Source of the DNA: Corynebacterium uropygiale
Lineage (GTDB): Bacteria > Actinomycetota > Actinomycetes > Mycobacteriales > Mycobacteriaceae
Length of the DNA: 64,000 nucleotides
Assembly (NCBI RefSeq): GCF_021568315.1
Contig: NZ_JAKGSI010000001.1
Span: 124,001 to 188,000, forward strand
Direction: 5' to 3'
Part shown: positions 34,872 through 43,595 of the stretch, in pieces
Layout: each line of letters opens with the position of its first letter
Position numbering within the stretch: position 1 is the first letter of the stretch
Notes under the pieces: generated by a model
Database searches by the model: none
The model's input: only the letters and a program-made list of their open reading frames with translations
What the model was told of the DNA's origin: nothing
Program-made: the position numbers and the translations under genes

Positions 34872-36383
34872 TTAGTGCGTGGGGAATCCGAGGCTGATCT
34901 GGGATTCATCCGGCTGTGGCCACCGCGTGCTCACCACTTTGCGCCGCGTATAGAAGTGGAAGGCCTCGGGGCCGTACATGTGTGTGTCCCCGAAGAGAGA
35001 GTTCTTCCACCCGCCGAAGGAGAAGGTCCCCACCGGCACGGGGATGGGAACATTGATCCCCACCATTCCCACCTCAATCTCCTGCTTAAACTCCCGCGCA
35101 GTTTTCCCGTCCCGGGTGAAGATGGCGACACCATTGGCGTAGGTATTGGCATTAATGAGGGAGACAGCATCGTCGAAAGTGGGCACCCTCACCACGGAGA
35201 GGACTGGCCCGAAGATTTCGTCATCATAGACCTTCATTCCCGGGGTGACGTGGTCAATGAGGGTCGGGCCAACAAAATAGCCCTCGGAGGGATATTCGCC
35301 TGTGCGTCCATCTACCACGAGGGTGGCGTCGCTGCCTTCCACAGAATCGATGTATCCGCGGACTCTGGCCTGCGCTGCGGCGCTGATGAGGGGGCCAAGG
35401 TCGCTCTTCTGGGAATCGCCGGGGCCAACGGTGAGGTTCCGCGCTCTCTCGGCGATTTTTTCTACCAGTTCATCGGCGCACTCGCCCACCGCAACGATCA
35501 CCGATACAGCCATACACCGCTGGCCTGCGGCTCCAAAGCCTGCGGACACCGCAGCATCCGCCGCGGAATCGATGTCGGCATCCGGCATCACGACCATGTG
35601 GTTCTTAGCGCCTCCCAGTGCTTGGGCGCGCTTCCCGAGTCCGGTGGCCCGGGTGTAGACGCTGCGCGCAACGGGCGTCGAGCCCACGAAAGATACCGCC
35701 TTAATGAGAGGGTGATCGATGAGGGATTCGACGGTGTCCTTCTGGCCGTGAATGACAGAGAAAATCCCGTCCGGTAGCCCGGCCCGGGTAAAGGCGTCGG
35801 CAATCCAAAGAACCGAGCGCGGAACCTGCTCCGAGGGCTTCACCACCACCGCATTACCAGCGGCAATAGCAGCCGTGGTCATCCAGAGTGGGACCATCGC
35901 CGGGAAGTTGAAAGGGGTAATGCAAGCGACCACGCCGAGGGGTTGCTTAAGCTGTTCGACGTCAATCCCCGTCGATACCTGGTGCGCAATCTCTCCCTTG
36001 AGATGGTGCCCCAGGCCGGCGCAGAATTCGACATTCTCCAGCCCCCGAGCAATTTCCCCGCGGGCGTCCGGAAGAGTCTTTCCATTTTCTTCCGTGATAA
36101 TGGCCGCTAACTCATCGGCCTCGGTGCGCAGAATATGGGAGAGCTGGAAGAATACCGCGGAACGCTTGCCGAGCCCCACGGCGTTCCACGCCTTCTGCGC
36201 TGCTGCCGCTCGACGCACGACGTGGTCAACGCACTGCTCATCGGCGCACTGGAGCTCGCCGATGGTCGCGCCCGTGGCCGGATTATTGACCAGGACACGT
36301 TGTCCTGCCGTCGCGGACTCTAATCCCAGGTCAGAAAGATCTGTCAAGGAGCCATCGACATAGTGCTGAATACGCGGGGTCAT
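34872..36383 (-). CDS. mmsA: CoA-acylating methylmalonate-semialdehyde dehydrogenase
   Basis: The product has 503 residues of the aldehyde dehydrogenase fold. It matches the MmsA/IolA clade, which makes propionyl-CoA or acetyl-CoA from methylmalonate or malonate semialdehyde with NAD and CoA. Landmarks are GVVACITPFNFPAMVPLWM, KPSEQVPRSV, SFVGSTPVARSVY, the catalytic Cys in FGAAGQRCMAVSV and EIFGPVLSVVRV. GINVPIPVPVGTFSFGGWKNSLFGD near the end is typical of the clade. It is convergent with the aminotransferase and probably oxidises its product. Confidence 0.93.
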   Translation of the reverse strand: MTPRIQHYVDGSLTDLSDLGLESATAGQRVLVNNPATGATIGELQCADEQCVDHVVRRAAAAQKAWNAVGLGKRSAVFFQLSHILRTEADELAAIITEENGKTLPDARGEIARGLENVEFCAGLGHHLKGEIAHQVSTGIDVEQLKQPLGVVACITPFNFPAMVPLWMTTAAIAAGNAVVVKPSEQVPRSVLWIADAFTRAGLPDGIFSVIHGQKDTVESLIDHPLIKAVSFVGSTPVARSVYTRATGLGKRAQALGGAKNHMVVMPDADIDSAADAAVSAGFGAAGQRCMAVSVIVAVGECADELVEKIAERARNLTVGPGDSQKSDLGPLISAAAQARVRGYIDSVEGSDATLVVDGRTGEYPSEGYFVGPTLIDHVTPGMKVYDDEIFGPVLSVVRVPTFDDAVSLINANTYANGVAIFTRDGKTAREFKQEIEVGMVGINVPIPVPVGTFSFGGWKNSLFGDTHMYGPEAFHFYTRRKVVSTRWPQPDESQISLGFPTH

Positions 36384-36725
36384 TCGTTATTTCATCCTTC
36401 TCAAGGGTGATGGGGGTTCTCATATTTCGCCAGGAGGGTCCAGTCTTTCGCGATGTCGCCTTCCTCATCGAGCCGGATTTGACGCTTCTGTTGCCCCTCA
36501 TACGAGCGGAAAGGAACGCAGCGCGAGAGAAGTGCCATCGCGAACGTGGCGCAAGTCTCAAAGAGAGCTGTTTTTGACGCACTCGACAGTGTATGATGTG
36601 CGAACTAGTCGTGCGAGACAGTTTTTTGCACCACCTGTGTGCACATATGCAGATGGCTGGCTGAAGGCGACACGACGAGTAGCGGTGAACCAACGAGGCG
36701 TGTCGGATACAAGGCAGGACGTGGG
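36384..36725. other. 342-bp intergenic region between mmsA and the LysR gene
   Basis: It holds the 17-bp mmsA leader, a possible 45-codon gene (separate entry) and A/T-richer DNA at 36560-36660. LysR-type features include the repeated TGTGCGA / GTGCGA around 36596-36617 and the inverted repeat CGACACG (36668-36674) / CGTGTCG (36699-36705) just before the LysR start. Both are candidates for autoregulation and divergent control of mmsA. Confidence 0.5.
36401..36538 (-). CDS. Possible small protein (45 residues) upstream of mmsA
   Basis: An ATG frame codes for a 45-residue polar protein that begins MALLSRCVPFRSYEGQQK and ends LLAKYENPHHP. Its composition (acidic, Lys/Arg-rich, one Trp, one Cys) looks protein-like, and it ends 17 bp before mmsA, with AGAAGGA between them for mmsA. 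No good ribosome site lies before its own ATG and no family was recognised, so it may be chance. Confidence 0.3.
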   Translation of the reverse strand: MALLSRCVPFRSYEGQQKRQIRLDEEGDIAKDWTLLAKYENPHHP

Positions 36726-37655
36726 ATGGCAAAGCGAGTAGATACTGCCCACCTCGAAGCGCTGGTGACTTTTCTGGCCGTAGCGCGTTTAGGTCATTAC
36801 GTGGCCGCAGCGCAGTATCTGGGGGTCAATCACACGACGGTGTCCCGACGAATCCACGACTTAGAGAAAGCCCTCGGCGGCCCGCTCCTGGTGCGGGCGA
36901 AGAATGGCTGGGAATTAAGCGCACTCGGGGAGCGGACGTTGAGCCTCGCCGAGCAGGCGGAGGAGGTCCTCCACGGGTTGGGTTCTCTGCGGTTGGATGA
37001 TGCAGCACCGCTTCTTCGCGGACTCGTCAGGATCGCGGCGCCGGACGTTTTTTCTGTCCATGTCATTACCCCGGCGATGGCTGCTCTCCACAAGGACCAC
37101 CCGGAACTGGATATTGAGCTCATTACGGCCACGCAGCGGGCCCGTCAGGGGCGGTCGGGAATGGATATTGAAGTGGTTGTGGGGAAGCCGCAGGTGCTGA
37201 ATTCGGTGACTCGTCCCGTCATGGATTATCACCTCCGGCTGTATGCGTCGAGGGATTATGTGGCCGAGCACGGAGAACCCCGGAGCATGAAGGAGCTGGA
37301 GGGCCACCCCATCAATTTCTACGTGGAATCCGGGCTGCAGGTGGATGATCTCGATAGCGGCAGGCAGTCACTTCCGGAGCAGAAAGAGGGGCCGAAGGGG
37401 ATTGCCTCGACGAGCGTCTTTGGCCATGTCTCCGCCACCATTCACGGCGCGGGGATCGGTCTTTTGCCGGATTATCTCGCTGGCCAGCATGACTTTGTCC
37501 CCATTCTCCCGGAGGACTATCGCCACCCCGTGAGCTATTGGGTGGTGGTACGCAAAGAAAACACCCGAAACCCCCGGGTGCGGGCGTGCTTAAGGGCGAT
37601 TGAGCAGCGCGTGGCCCACATGGGTGCCGGCACCGCCCATCCGCACCACCCCTAA
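36726..37655 (+). CDS. LysR family transcriptional regulator
   Basis: The product has 309 residues. The winged helix-turn-helix is at about 8-67 (LEALVTFLAVARLGHYVAAAQYLGVNHTTVSRRIHDLEKALGG), and the rest is a two-lobed effector domain (LRGLVRIAAPDVFSVHVITPAMAALHK). It is divergent from mmsA across 342 bp, so control of mmsA is the simplest proposal. The start ATG was set at the conserved N-terminus; the frame is open further upstream but not family-like there. Confidence 0.9.
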   Translation: MAKRVDTAHLEALVTFLAVARLGHYVAAAQYLGVNHTTVSRRIHDLEKALGGPLLVRAKNGWELSALGERTLSLAEQAEEVLHGLGSLRLDDAAPLLRGLVRIAAPDVFSVHVITPAMAALHKDHPELDIELITATQRARQGRSGMDIEVVVGKPQVLNSVTRPVMDYHLRLYASRDYVAEHGEPRSMKELEGHPINFYVESGLQVDDLDSGRQSLPEQKEGPKGIASTSVFGHVSATIHGAGIGLLPDYLAGQHDFVPILPEDYRHPVSYWVVVRKENTRNPRVRACLRAIEQRVAHMGAGTAHPHHP

Positions 37656-37751
37656 AGCCCCGACTGTTCCTTGGCCTCCCGGACATCAACACGGAGGATT
37701 TCTGCGCCGCCGCCGTTGACCCGCGCGACCGCCTTCGGCTACAACGACACA

Positions 37752-38146
37752 ATGGATGCCGACGCCCGCCAAGCGCTTCGCCGCCAGCTCGCCGAGCAGC
37801 GCCTGGATGACCTCCGGGGCGGCCGGGTGACGCGCGGGGGAGGCGTCGTCGACCCCCTCCCGGAGGATGCCCCGCCTTCGTCCGCGATTATCACGCCTAC
37901 TACAAGACGGAGCGCGGGTATCATCCGCGCTCCCTGAACGCGACGGATGGCTGGGCGGTGACCTCCACCCAGTCCCTCGTCAACGCCCGGATGCTGGCCT
38001 TCACCGGGGAGATCGAGGGCCCGGTGCTCGTCGTGCCGGGGGCCAGCCACGTGGACCTCTATGACAACCCCGAGGCCATCCCCTTCGACCGCCTCGCGGA
38101 GTTCTTCGCCGCGGCGGCCAGCGAGGGCACCCGCTCACCCAGCTAG
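37752..38146 (+). pseudogene. Decayed alpha/beta hydrolase (YcjY/dienelactone-hydrolase-like)
   Basis: Two frames together resemble the last third of a COG1073-type alpha/beta hydrolase. The first (from 37752, MDADARQALRRQLAEQR ... VDPLPEDAP) passes near 37870 into the second (FVRDYHAYYKTERGYHPRSLN, then GPVLVVPGASHVDLYDNPEAIPF to the stop at 38146). The N-terminal two thirds with the nucleophile are absent, and the segment between EIEGPVL and VVPGASHVDLYD is too short, as if about 25 residues were deleted. The catalytic His region remains. This is a remnant, not an active gene. Confidence 0.72.
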
Positions 38147-39210
38147 TGTGCCCAGCGCTCCACGATGGACCTGTGCCCACCCAGGAACGCCACGAACAGC
38201 AGGATGAAAATGAGCCTCACCAGCTGGAAGGCGACGACGATCGGCCCAATGTGGTACTGCGAGGACAGCGCCATGACCGTGTCGATGGCCCCGGGCGTGG
38301 TGGCCAGGTAGGCGTCGATATATCCCACGTGGAGCAGGGCGGACACCGCCAGCGCCAGCCCCGCGCAGAACGCCATGAGCAGGACCGTGAAGAGCAGCAG
38401 CGGGGCGAGGAGCTTGGCAAAGAGCTTGAGGTCTGCGACGGAAATCGCGCCGCCGCAGAGCCAGCCGACGGTGAGGAGGGCGGCGTCGCGCAGGTAGACC
38501 GGCGGTTGGAGGGTGAAGTAGTCGGGGAGAATCGCGCCCGCGAGGACGGTGAGCAGCAGCGGGCCGAAGACGCTCGGCGCGGGGATGTGGAGCTTCCGCG
38601 CGAGCGGCCCGCCGGCCAGGGCAATCGCGATGATGAGCAGCACCGAGGCCAGGTTGAGCTGCGGGGCGGCAGCCGCGGCGGCAGCAGGGGATTGCGGGCG
38701 GGCAATGCCCACCACGATGGGCAGCGACATCGAGACGATGAGCACCCGCAGGAACTGGGACAGGGTGGTGAGCCGGTGGTTGACGCCGAGCTCCATGGCC
38801 ATCGTCGCCATGTAGGAGGCCCCGCCCGGGAGCATGGAAATGACCGAGGTCGTGGGGCTCAGCGAGCGCGACCAGCGGAAGAGCAAGTATGCCGCCCCGA
38901 TGCTGAACCCCAGGATGAGCAGGCCACACGCCACCGAGGGGAGCAGCAGCGGGGCCAGCTCCCGCACCTGCGCGGTGAGCAGCGGCGCGGCGGCCAGCAC
39001 CCCGATGAAGCCGCGGCACAAGGAGCTATACCACGTCGTGACGCGCAGCTGCTGGCGCCGGACCAGCGCCACCACGCCCGAGCCGATGATCCCCGCGAGC
39101 AGCCACGCGGCCGGAACATCGCACACAGTGAGCAGCACGCCCAGCGCGACCGACACCACCACGATGACGATCCACGGTCCAAGATTCTGAGGGCGTTGCA
39201 CTTCCTCCAC
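38143..39210 (-). CDS. AbrB-family (PF05145, 'ammonia monooxygenase'-type) membrane protein
   Basis: The product has 355 residues with about ten hydrophobic segments in two similar halves, each with a conserved Gly/Pro-rich turn (CDVPAAWLLAGIIGSGVVAL, then IPAPSVFGPLLLTVLAGAIL). This is the AbrB duplication membrane family, unrelated to the AbrB regulator. SMLPGGASYMATMAMELGV and TTPGAIDTVMALSSQYHIG are signature loops. Members are often found with tripartite tricarboxylate transporters, as here, where it is divergent from tctC, but their function is not proven. It starts at a GTG, and its stop overlaps the end of the hydrolase remnant. Confidence 0.85.
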   Translation of the reverse strand: MEEVQRPQNLGPWIVIVVVSVALGVLLTVCDVPAAWLLAGIIGSGVVALVRRQQLRVTTWYSSLCRGFIGVLAAAPLLTAQVRELAPLLLPSVACGLLILGFSIGAAYLLFRWSRSLSPTTSVISMLPGGASYMATMAMELGVNHRLTTLSQFLRVLIVSMSLPIVVGIARPQSPAAAAAAAPQLNLASVLLIIAIALAGGPLARKLHIPAPSVFGPLLLTVLAGAILPDYFTLQPPVYLRDAALLTVGWLCGGAISVADLKLFAKLLAPLLLFTVLLMAFCAGLALAVSALLHVGYIDAYLATTPGAIDTVMALSSQYHIGPIVVAFQLVRLIFILLFVAFLGGHRSIVERWAH

Positions 39211-39225
39211 GCTAATGTGAGCTCT

Positions 39226-39235
39226 GACATATGTC
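39226..39235. promoter_or_regulatory. Palindrome GACATATGTC between abrB-like and tctC genes
   Basis: A perfect 10-base palindrome lies 16 bp upstream of the GTG of the AbrB-family gene and 58 bp before tctC, in an 82-bp divergent region. It is a plausible operator for both. No regulator gene lies directly beside it. Confidence 0.35.
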
Positions 39236-39292
39236 TACCCGCTCGTGTACGATGGCCCTACATGTGACTCGGGACACGAAAGAGGGATATCT

Positions 39293-40324
39293 ATGCGGTG
39301 GGAAACACCCCATCTCACACGTCAGCGCCAGGGGTCGGCGCTCCTCGCCACCGGAGCGGCCGCGATTCTGCTGGCCATGATGCTTGTGCTCAGCGCCTGC
39401 GCCGCGCCGGGCTCCAACGAGCCGGAGGCGGACTTTCCCTCCCGTGAGCTCACGATCATCGCCGGTGGAGGGCCGGGCGGTGGCCTGGACACCGTCTCCC
39501 GGCAGCTGGTGGACGCCATGCAATCCACGGGTGTGGAGCAGCGGCTGACCGTCGTCAATAATGCCGCGGGCAACGGAAACTCCGCGCGGGCGAACGTGCT
39601 GTCCAGCCCGCACAATGGCTACCGGGTGGTCATCGACTCCAACCGGGTCATCCTCAACACGATGATGGGCAACACCGAGCTGGATTTCGAGGAATTCGCG
39701 CCGCTGGCCTCCCTCTCCACCGACCACATGGTGTGGGTGGTGCCGCAGAACTCGCCCTTCCGATCGGCGCGGGACGTCATCGAGGCGGTGAAGAAGGACA
39801 CGCAGTCTGTGACCTTCGGTATCGGCTCCATTCCCTCCGATGAGCAGCTCAACATCCTCCTCCCCATGAAGACCTCCGGCGTGAAAGACCTGCGCTCCCT
39901 CAACATCGTGAACTTTCTCGACGGCGGGGCCGTGAACACCGAGCTCCTCGGCGGGCGCATTGACGTGGCCTCCACGGGCTACTCGGAGATCGCCCCCATG
40001 GTGGAAAGCGGCGACTTCCGCGTGCTGAGCGTCTCCGGGGAGGAACCGCTCGGGGACATCCCGAACTGGAAGAGCATGGGCATGGACGTGGTTCTCTCGC
40101 ACTGGCGCGGCGTCTTCGGCCCGGCCGACATGCCCGAGAACACCAAACAGTGGTGGATTGAGTCCATGCGCCGCGCCACCGAGAGCCCCCAGTGGAAACA
40201 GCAGGTAGAAAACGTAGGCCTCATCCCCGAGTTCGTCCCCGGGGAGGAATTCCGCCAGCAAATCCTCCACGAGCGCGAGACCATGGCCGCTATCTACAAG
40301 GAAGTGGGGATCGCCAATGACTAA
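39293..40324 (+). CDS. tctC: Tripartite tricarboxylate transporter substrate-binding lipoprotein TctC
   Basis: The product has 343 residues. A signal segment ends in the lipobox LSAC (about residue 37), so it is lipid-anchored outside the membrane. LTIIAGGGPGGGLDTVSRQLVDAM and VVNNAAGNGNSARANVLSSPHNGYRVVI are the TctC/Bug opening and ligand loops, with IASTGYSEI-like and WRGVFGPADMPENTKQWW blocks at the end. GAGGGA precedes the ATG. The family captures citrate or other carboxylates; the ligand cannot be read here. It overlaps tctB by 8 bp. Confidence 0.92.
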   Translation: MRWETPHLTRQRQGSALLATGAAAILLAMMLVLSACAAPGSNEPEADFPSRELTIIAGGGPGGGLDTVSRQLVDAMQSTGVEQRLTVVNNAAGNGNSARANVLSSPHNGYRVVIDSNRVILNTMMGNTELDFEEFAPLASLSTDHMVWVVPQNSPFRSARDVIEAVKKDTQSVTFGIGSIPSDEQLNILLPMKTSGVKDLRSLNIVNFLDGGAVNTELLGGRIDVASTGYSEIAPMVESGDFRVLSVSGEEPLGDIPNWKSMGMDVVLSHWRGVFGPADMPENTKQWWIESMRRATESPQWKQQVENVGLIPEFVPGEEFRQQILHERETMAAIYKEVGIAND

Positions 40325-40820
40325 GAAGAACGTCCAACGCCTTGGGGCGGCGATCGCCCTCCTCATCGGGATCGGGTACGTCGGCTCCACATTCCTCATC
40401 TCGACTTACACCTCCAACCCCCTCGACATGGGCGCCCGCCCCTACCCCTTCCTCCTCGGCGGACTCTTCATCATCCTGTCGATCTCCTGGTGGGTGCAGA
40501 CCTACGTGGCCCGCCCCTCCGCGCACCCCAAGGACTCCTCCGACCTCACCGACGAAGACCACGGCCCCTTCGAGCTCGGCGAGGACTTCTCCTGGCCGCG
40601 CGCCGGGGCACTCGTGGCCGTGAGTTTCCTTGCCGTCTACGTGCTCGAGTGGTGGGGATTCCTCATCGTCGGGGCGCTCTACCTCGTGGGCTCGATCATG
40701 GTGATGCGCTGGACCAAGCCCACGCCCCGGCAGATCATCCTCACGATCATCACCGGAATCATCGGGGCTTTCGCGGTGAAATTCCTGCTCAGTGACCTAC
40801 TCGCCATCTACCTGCCCTAG
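40317..40820 (+). CDS. tctB: Tripartite tricarboxylate transporter small membrane subunit TctB
   Basis: The product has 167 residues with four hydrophobic segments (about 8-29, 40-60, 97-130 as a pair, and 138-160) and an acidic loop near residues 70-92, the usual TctB layout. The ATG overlaps the tctC stop (ATGACTAA), so translation is coupled. The sequence is poorly conserved across the family, and assignment rests on size, topology and place. Confidence 0.88.
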   Translation: MTKKNVQRLGAAIALLIGIGYVGSTFLISTYTSNPLDMGARPYPFLLGGLFIILSISWWVQTYVARPSAHPKDSSDLTDEDHGPFELGEDFSWPRAGALVAVSFLAVYVLEWWGFLIVGALYLVGSIMVMRWTKPTPRQIILTIITGIIGAFAVKFLLSDLLAIYLP

Positions 40821-40865
40821 GCCCGCGGGCCCACGACGGACGACAAGGAGACAAGGAGACACACC

Positions 40866-42371
40866 ATGACGGAGACTCTCGGACTCTTCTGGGGCGGGCT
40901 GATGGACGTCATCACCGATCCCATCGCCCTGCTCTACGTGGCAGGCGGGGTGCTCGCGGGGACCATCGTCGGCATGATCCCCGGGCTGGGGCCCTCGACG
41001 GCCATCGCGCTGCTGCTCCCGCTCGCCATGACGCTCGACCCCTCCAACGCGCTCATCATGATGGTGGCCATCTACCTGGGCGCCGAGTACGGCGGGCGCA
41101 TCTCCTCCATCCTGCTCAACATGCCCGGCGATGCCGGCGCCATCATGACCACCCTCGACGGCTATCCCATGGCCCGCCGCGGCGAGGGCGCCCGGGCCCT
41201 CCAGATCAGCGCCACCGCCTCCTTCGTGGGCTCGCTGCTCTCCATCGTGGGGCTCGTGCTGCTCGTTGCCCCGCTGTCGCGGCTGGCCATCAGCTTCGGG
41301 CCCGCCGAGTACTTCGCCGTCGTCATCATGGCGCTCGTGCTGACCAGCACCCTCGTCGGGGCGGGCATTGTGAAATCCCTGCTCGCGGTGGTGTTTGGGC
41401 TCATGCTCGCCACCGTGGGCATCGACAGCCAGACCGGGAACTCCCGCTTCACGTTCGGCATCCAGGGACTGCTCAGTGGCATTGACGTGGTCATCGTCAT
41501 CATCGGCCTCTTCGGGATCGGGGAGATCATCCACGCGGTGGCGTGCAGCCGCTCGGAGAAAATCCGCATGCTGAGCGCCCGAGGCCAGAAGGCGAGCGCC
41601 AAGGACCTCGTCGGAACCCTGGGAACCATGCTGCGAGGCTCCCTCCTGGGTTTCATCTCCGGCGTGCTGCCCGGCTCCGGGACCACGTTGGGCGCCTTCC
41701 TCGGCTACTCGGTGGAGAAGCGGCTCTCCAAGAAACCCCAGGACTTCGGCACCGGCCTTCCCCGCGGGGTGGCAGCCCCCGAGGCGGCGAACAACGCGGC
41801 GGTGGGCGGCGCCCTCGTCCCGACGCTCGCCCTCGGCATCCCCGGCTCCGGGGTCACCGCCGTTCTCCTCGCTTACCTCATGATGTACGGCCTCGACCCC
41901 GGCCCCACCTTCTTCCAATCCCAGAGCGACCTCGCGTGGCTCATCATCGGCTCGCTGGCCATCAGCGCCGTCATCGGCTTCATCCTCAATTACCCGCTGG
42001 CCCCCGTGTTCAGCTCGATCCTCAACATCCCCAGCCACTACCTCTACGCCTTCATCCTCCTCGTCGCGATGGTCTCCGCCTACGGGTTCCACGGCTCCAT
42101 TTTCGACGCCTTCCTCGTCGTCATTTTCGGAATCATCGGCTTCTTCCTCCGCATGGTGGGGCTCTCGAGTGCGCTCGTGGTCATCGGCATCGTGCTGGGC
42201 GAGATGCTGGAGGGGACGCTCCGCCAGGCGATCCTGCTCTCCAAGGGCAGCGTGGTGGACATGCTCGTCCACCCGCTGCCCATGACCTTCCTGGGAATCG
42301 CGGTGGTCGCGATGATCTTCGACACCGTCGTCGGGCGCCGGATCCGTCGGCGGCTCGCGGAGGAGGCCTAG
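40866..42371 (+). CDS. tctA: Tripartite tricarboxylate transporter large membrane subunit TctA
   Basis: The product has 501 residues and about twelve hydrophobic segments. Signature loops include [86 protein letters not shown] and [27 protein letters not shown], all typical of TctA. It forms the ion-driven permease with TctB and TctC. AAGGAG precedes the ATG by several bases. It is the last gene before the core ybaB-recR pair. Confidence 0.95.
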   Translation: MTETLGLFWGGLMDVITDPIALLYVAGGVLAGTIVGMIPGLGPSTAIALLLPLAMTLDPSNALIMMVAIYLGAEYGGRISSILLNMPGDAGAIMTTLDGYPMARRGEGARALQISATASFVGSLLSIVGLVLLVAPLSRLAISFGPAEYFAVVIMALVLTSTLVGAGIVKSLLAVVFGLMLATVGIDSQTGNSRFTFGIQGLLSGIDVVIVIIGLFGIGEIIHAVACSRSEKIRMLSARGQKASAKDLVGTLGTMLRGSLLGFISGVLPGSGTTLGAFLGYSVEKRLSKKPQDFGTGLPRGVAAPEAANNAAVGGALVPTLALGIPGSGVTAVLLAYLMMYGLDPGPTFFQSQSDLAWLIIGSLAISAVIGFILNYPLAPVFSSILNIPSHYLYAFILLVAMVSAYGFHGSIFDAFLVVIFGIIGFFLRMVGLSSALVVIGIVLGEMLEGTLRQAILLSKGSVVDMLVHPLPMTFLGIAVVAMIFDTVVGRRIRRRLAEEA

Positions 42372-42466
42372 GCCGGCCGCCGCGCTCGCCGCCCGCTTCG
42401 CCACCGCGGCGGGCGCACGGGTACAATCGCCGGGGACAAACTGCCGACAGGACTAAAGGGGAAAAC

Positions 42467-42796
42467 ATGTCTCAGCCGGATATGAACCAGCTGCTGCAGC
42501 AGGCGCAGCAGATGCAGGCGCAGCTCCAGGCCGCGCAGCAGGAGATTCTGGCCTCCACGGTGAAGGGCACCGCGGGCAATGACCTGGTGACCGTCACTAT
42601 GTCCGGGAGCGGGCAGGTCACGGACGTGACCATCGACCCGCAGGTCGTCGACCCCGAGGATGTCGACACCCTCCAGGACCTCATCATGGGCGCCTTCGCC
42701 GACGCCCACAAGAAGGTGGCTGACCTCGCCGAAGAGAAGATGGGACCGCTCTCCCAGGGCTTCGGCGATGACGCGATGGGCTCCCTCTTCCAGTAG
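42467..42796 (+). CDS. ybaB: YbaB/EbfC family nucleoid-associated protein
   Basis: The product has 109 residues. An N-terminal Gln-rich helix ([22 protein letters not shown]) precedes the YbaB core [44 protein letters not shown], which forms a dimer that bends DNA. It is the usual partner of recR. TACAAT at 42422-42427 is a likely -10 element, giving a 35-40 nt leader. A terminator hairpin separates it from recR, which is unusual for this pair. Confidence 0.93.
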   Translation: MSQPDMNQLLQQAQQMQAQLQAAQQEILASTVKGTAGNDLVTVTMSGSGQVTDVTIDPQVVDPEDVDTLQDLIMGAFADAHKKVADLAEEKMGPLSQGFGDDAMGSLFQ

Positions 42797-42816
42797 CCCC
42801 AAGCACCCACCTCCCC

Positions 42817-42847
42817 GCCCCCGCGGCCGAGCGCTGCGGGGGCCTTT
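42817..42847 (+). terminator. Hairpin between ybaB and recR
   Basis: CCCCCGC pairs with GCGGGGG around an 11-nt loop and is followed by CCTTTTCC. It could partly terminate ybaB transcripts before recR. Confidence 0.55.
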
Positions 42848-42879
42848 TCCGAGCCCCGAAGGACCACAAGGACCCACCC

Positions 42880-43536
42880 ATGTTCGAAGGACCTCTCCAA
42901 GACCTCATCGACGAGCTCTCCCGCCTCCCTGGAGTAGGACCTAAAAGCGCCCAGCGCATCGCCTTCCACCTCATGAAAACCGACCCGGAGGACATCGACG
43001 CCCTCGCCCAGGCGCTGCTGGCCATCCGCGATGGTGTGACCTTCTGTCGCATCTGCGGCAACGTCTCCCGCGAGCCGGTGTGCCGCATCTGCGCGGACTC
43101 CCACCGCGACGCCACCACCATCTGCGTCGTCGAGGAGGCGAAAGACATCCAGCTCATCGAGCGGACCGGCGAATACAACGGCCGCTACCACGTCCTCGGT
43201 GGGGCGCTCGACCCGCTGGCGAACATCGGCACCAAGGACCTCAACATTCACACCCTCATGCAGCGGATCGCGGGGGCGCTGAAAGACCGCGAGCTGGCGG
43301 ACTCCACCCCCGAGCATCCGCTCTACGATGACCCGCCCGTCATCAAGGAGGTCATCCTCGCCACGGACCCGAACACCGAGGGCGAGGCCACCGCCGCCTA
43401 CCTCCTGCGCCTCCTCCGCGAGTTCCCCGACCTCACCGTGAGCCGCCTCGCCTCCGGCATGCCGCTGGGCGGGGACCTCGAGTTCGTCGACGAGCTCACC
43501 CTCTCCCGCGCCCTCTCGGGGAGGCTCACCCTCTAA
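42880..43536 (+). CDS. recR: Recombination mediator RecR
   Basis: The product has 218 residues. The N-terminal helix-hairpin-helix is [20 protein letters not shown], the four-Cys zinc finger is [17 protein letters not shown], and the Toprim domain contains [16 protein letters not shown] and [17 protein letters not shown]. The C-terminal Walker-like end is [25 protein letters not shown]. RecR works with RecO to load RecA on gapped DNA. The length is slightly longer than the usual 200 or so because of an insert near residues 130-150. Confidence 0.97.
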   Translation: MFEGPLQDLIDELSRLPGVGPKSAQRIAFHLMKTDPEDIDALAQALLAIRDGVTFCRICGNVSREPVCRICADSHRDATTICVVEEAKDIQLIERTGEYNGRYHVLGGALDPLANIGTKDLNIHTLMQRIAGALKDRELADSTPEHPLYDDPPVIKEVILATDPNTEGEATAAYLLRLLREFPDLTVSRLASGMPLGGDLEFVDELTLSRALSGRLTL

Positions 43537-43595
43537 GGAGAGCGCCGGGCTGGCGGGGGGGGGGCTGGCCCGCGCGCCCCCGCGCCCGCCGCGCC

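Noticed and set aside
40797..42404. Minus-strand open frame of 535 codons opposite tctA
   Set aside because: Shadow of the TctA membrane gene; no start signal or domain.
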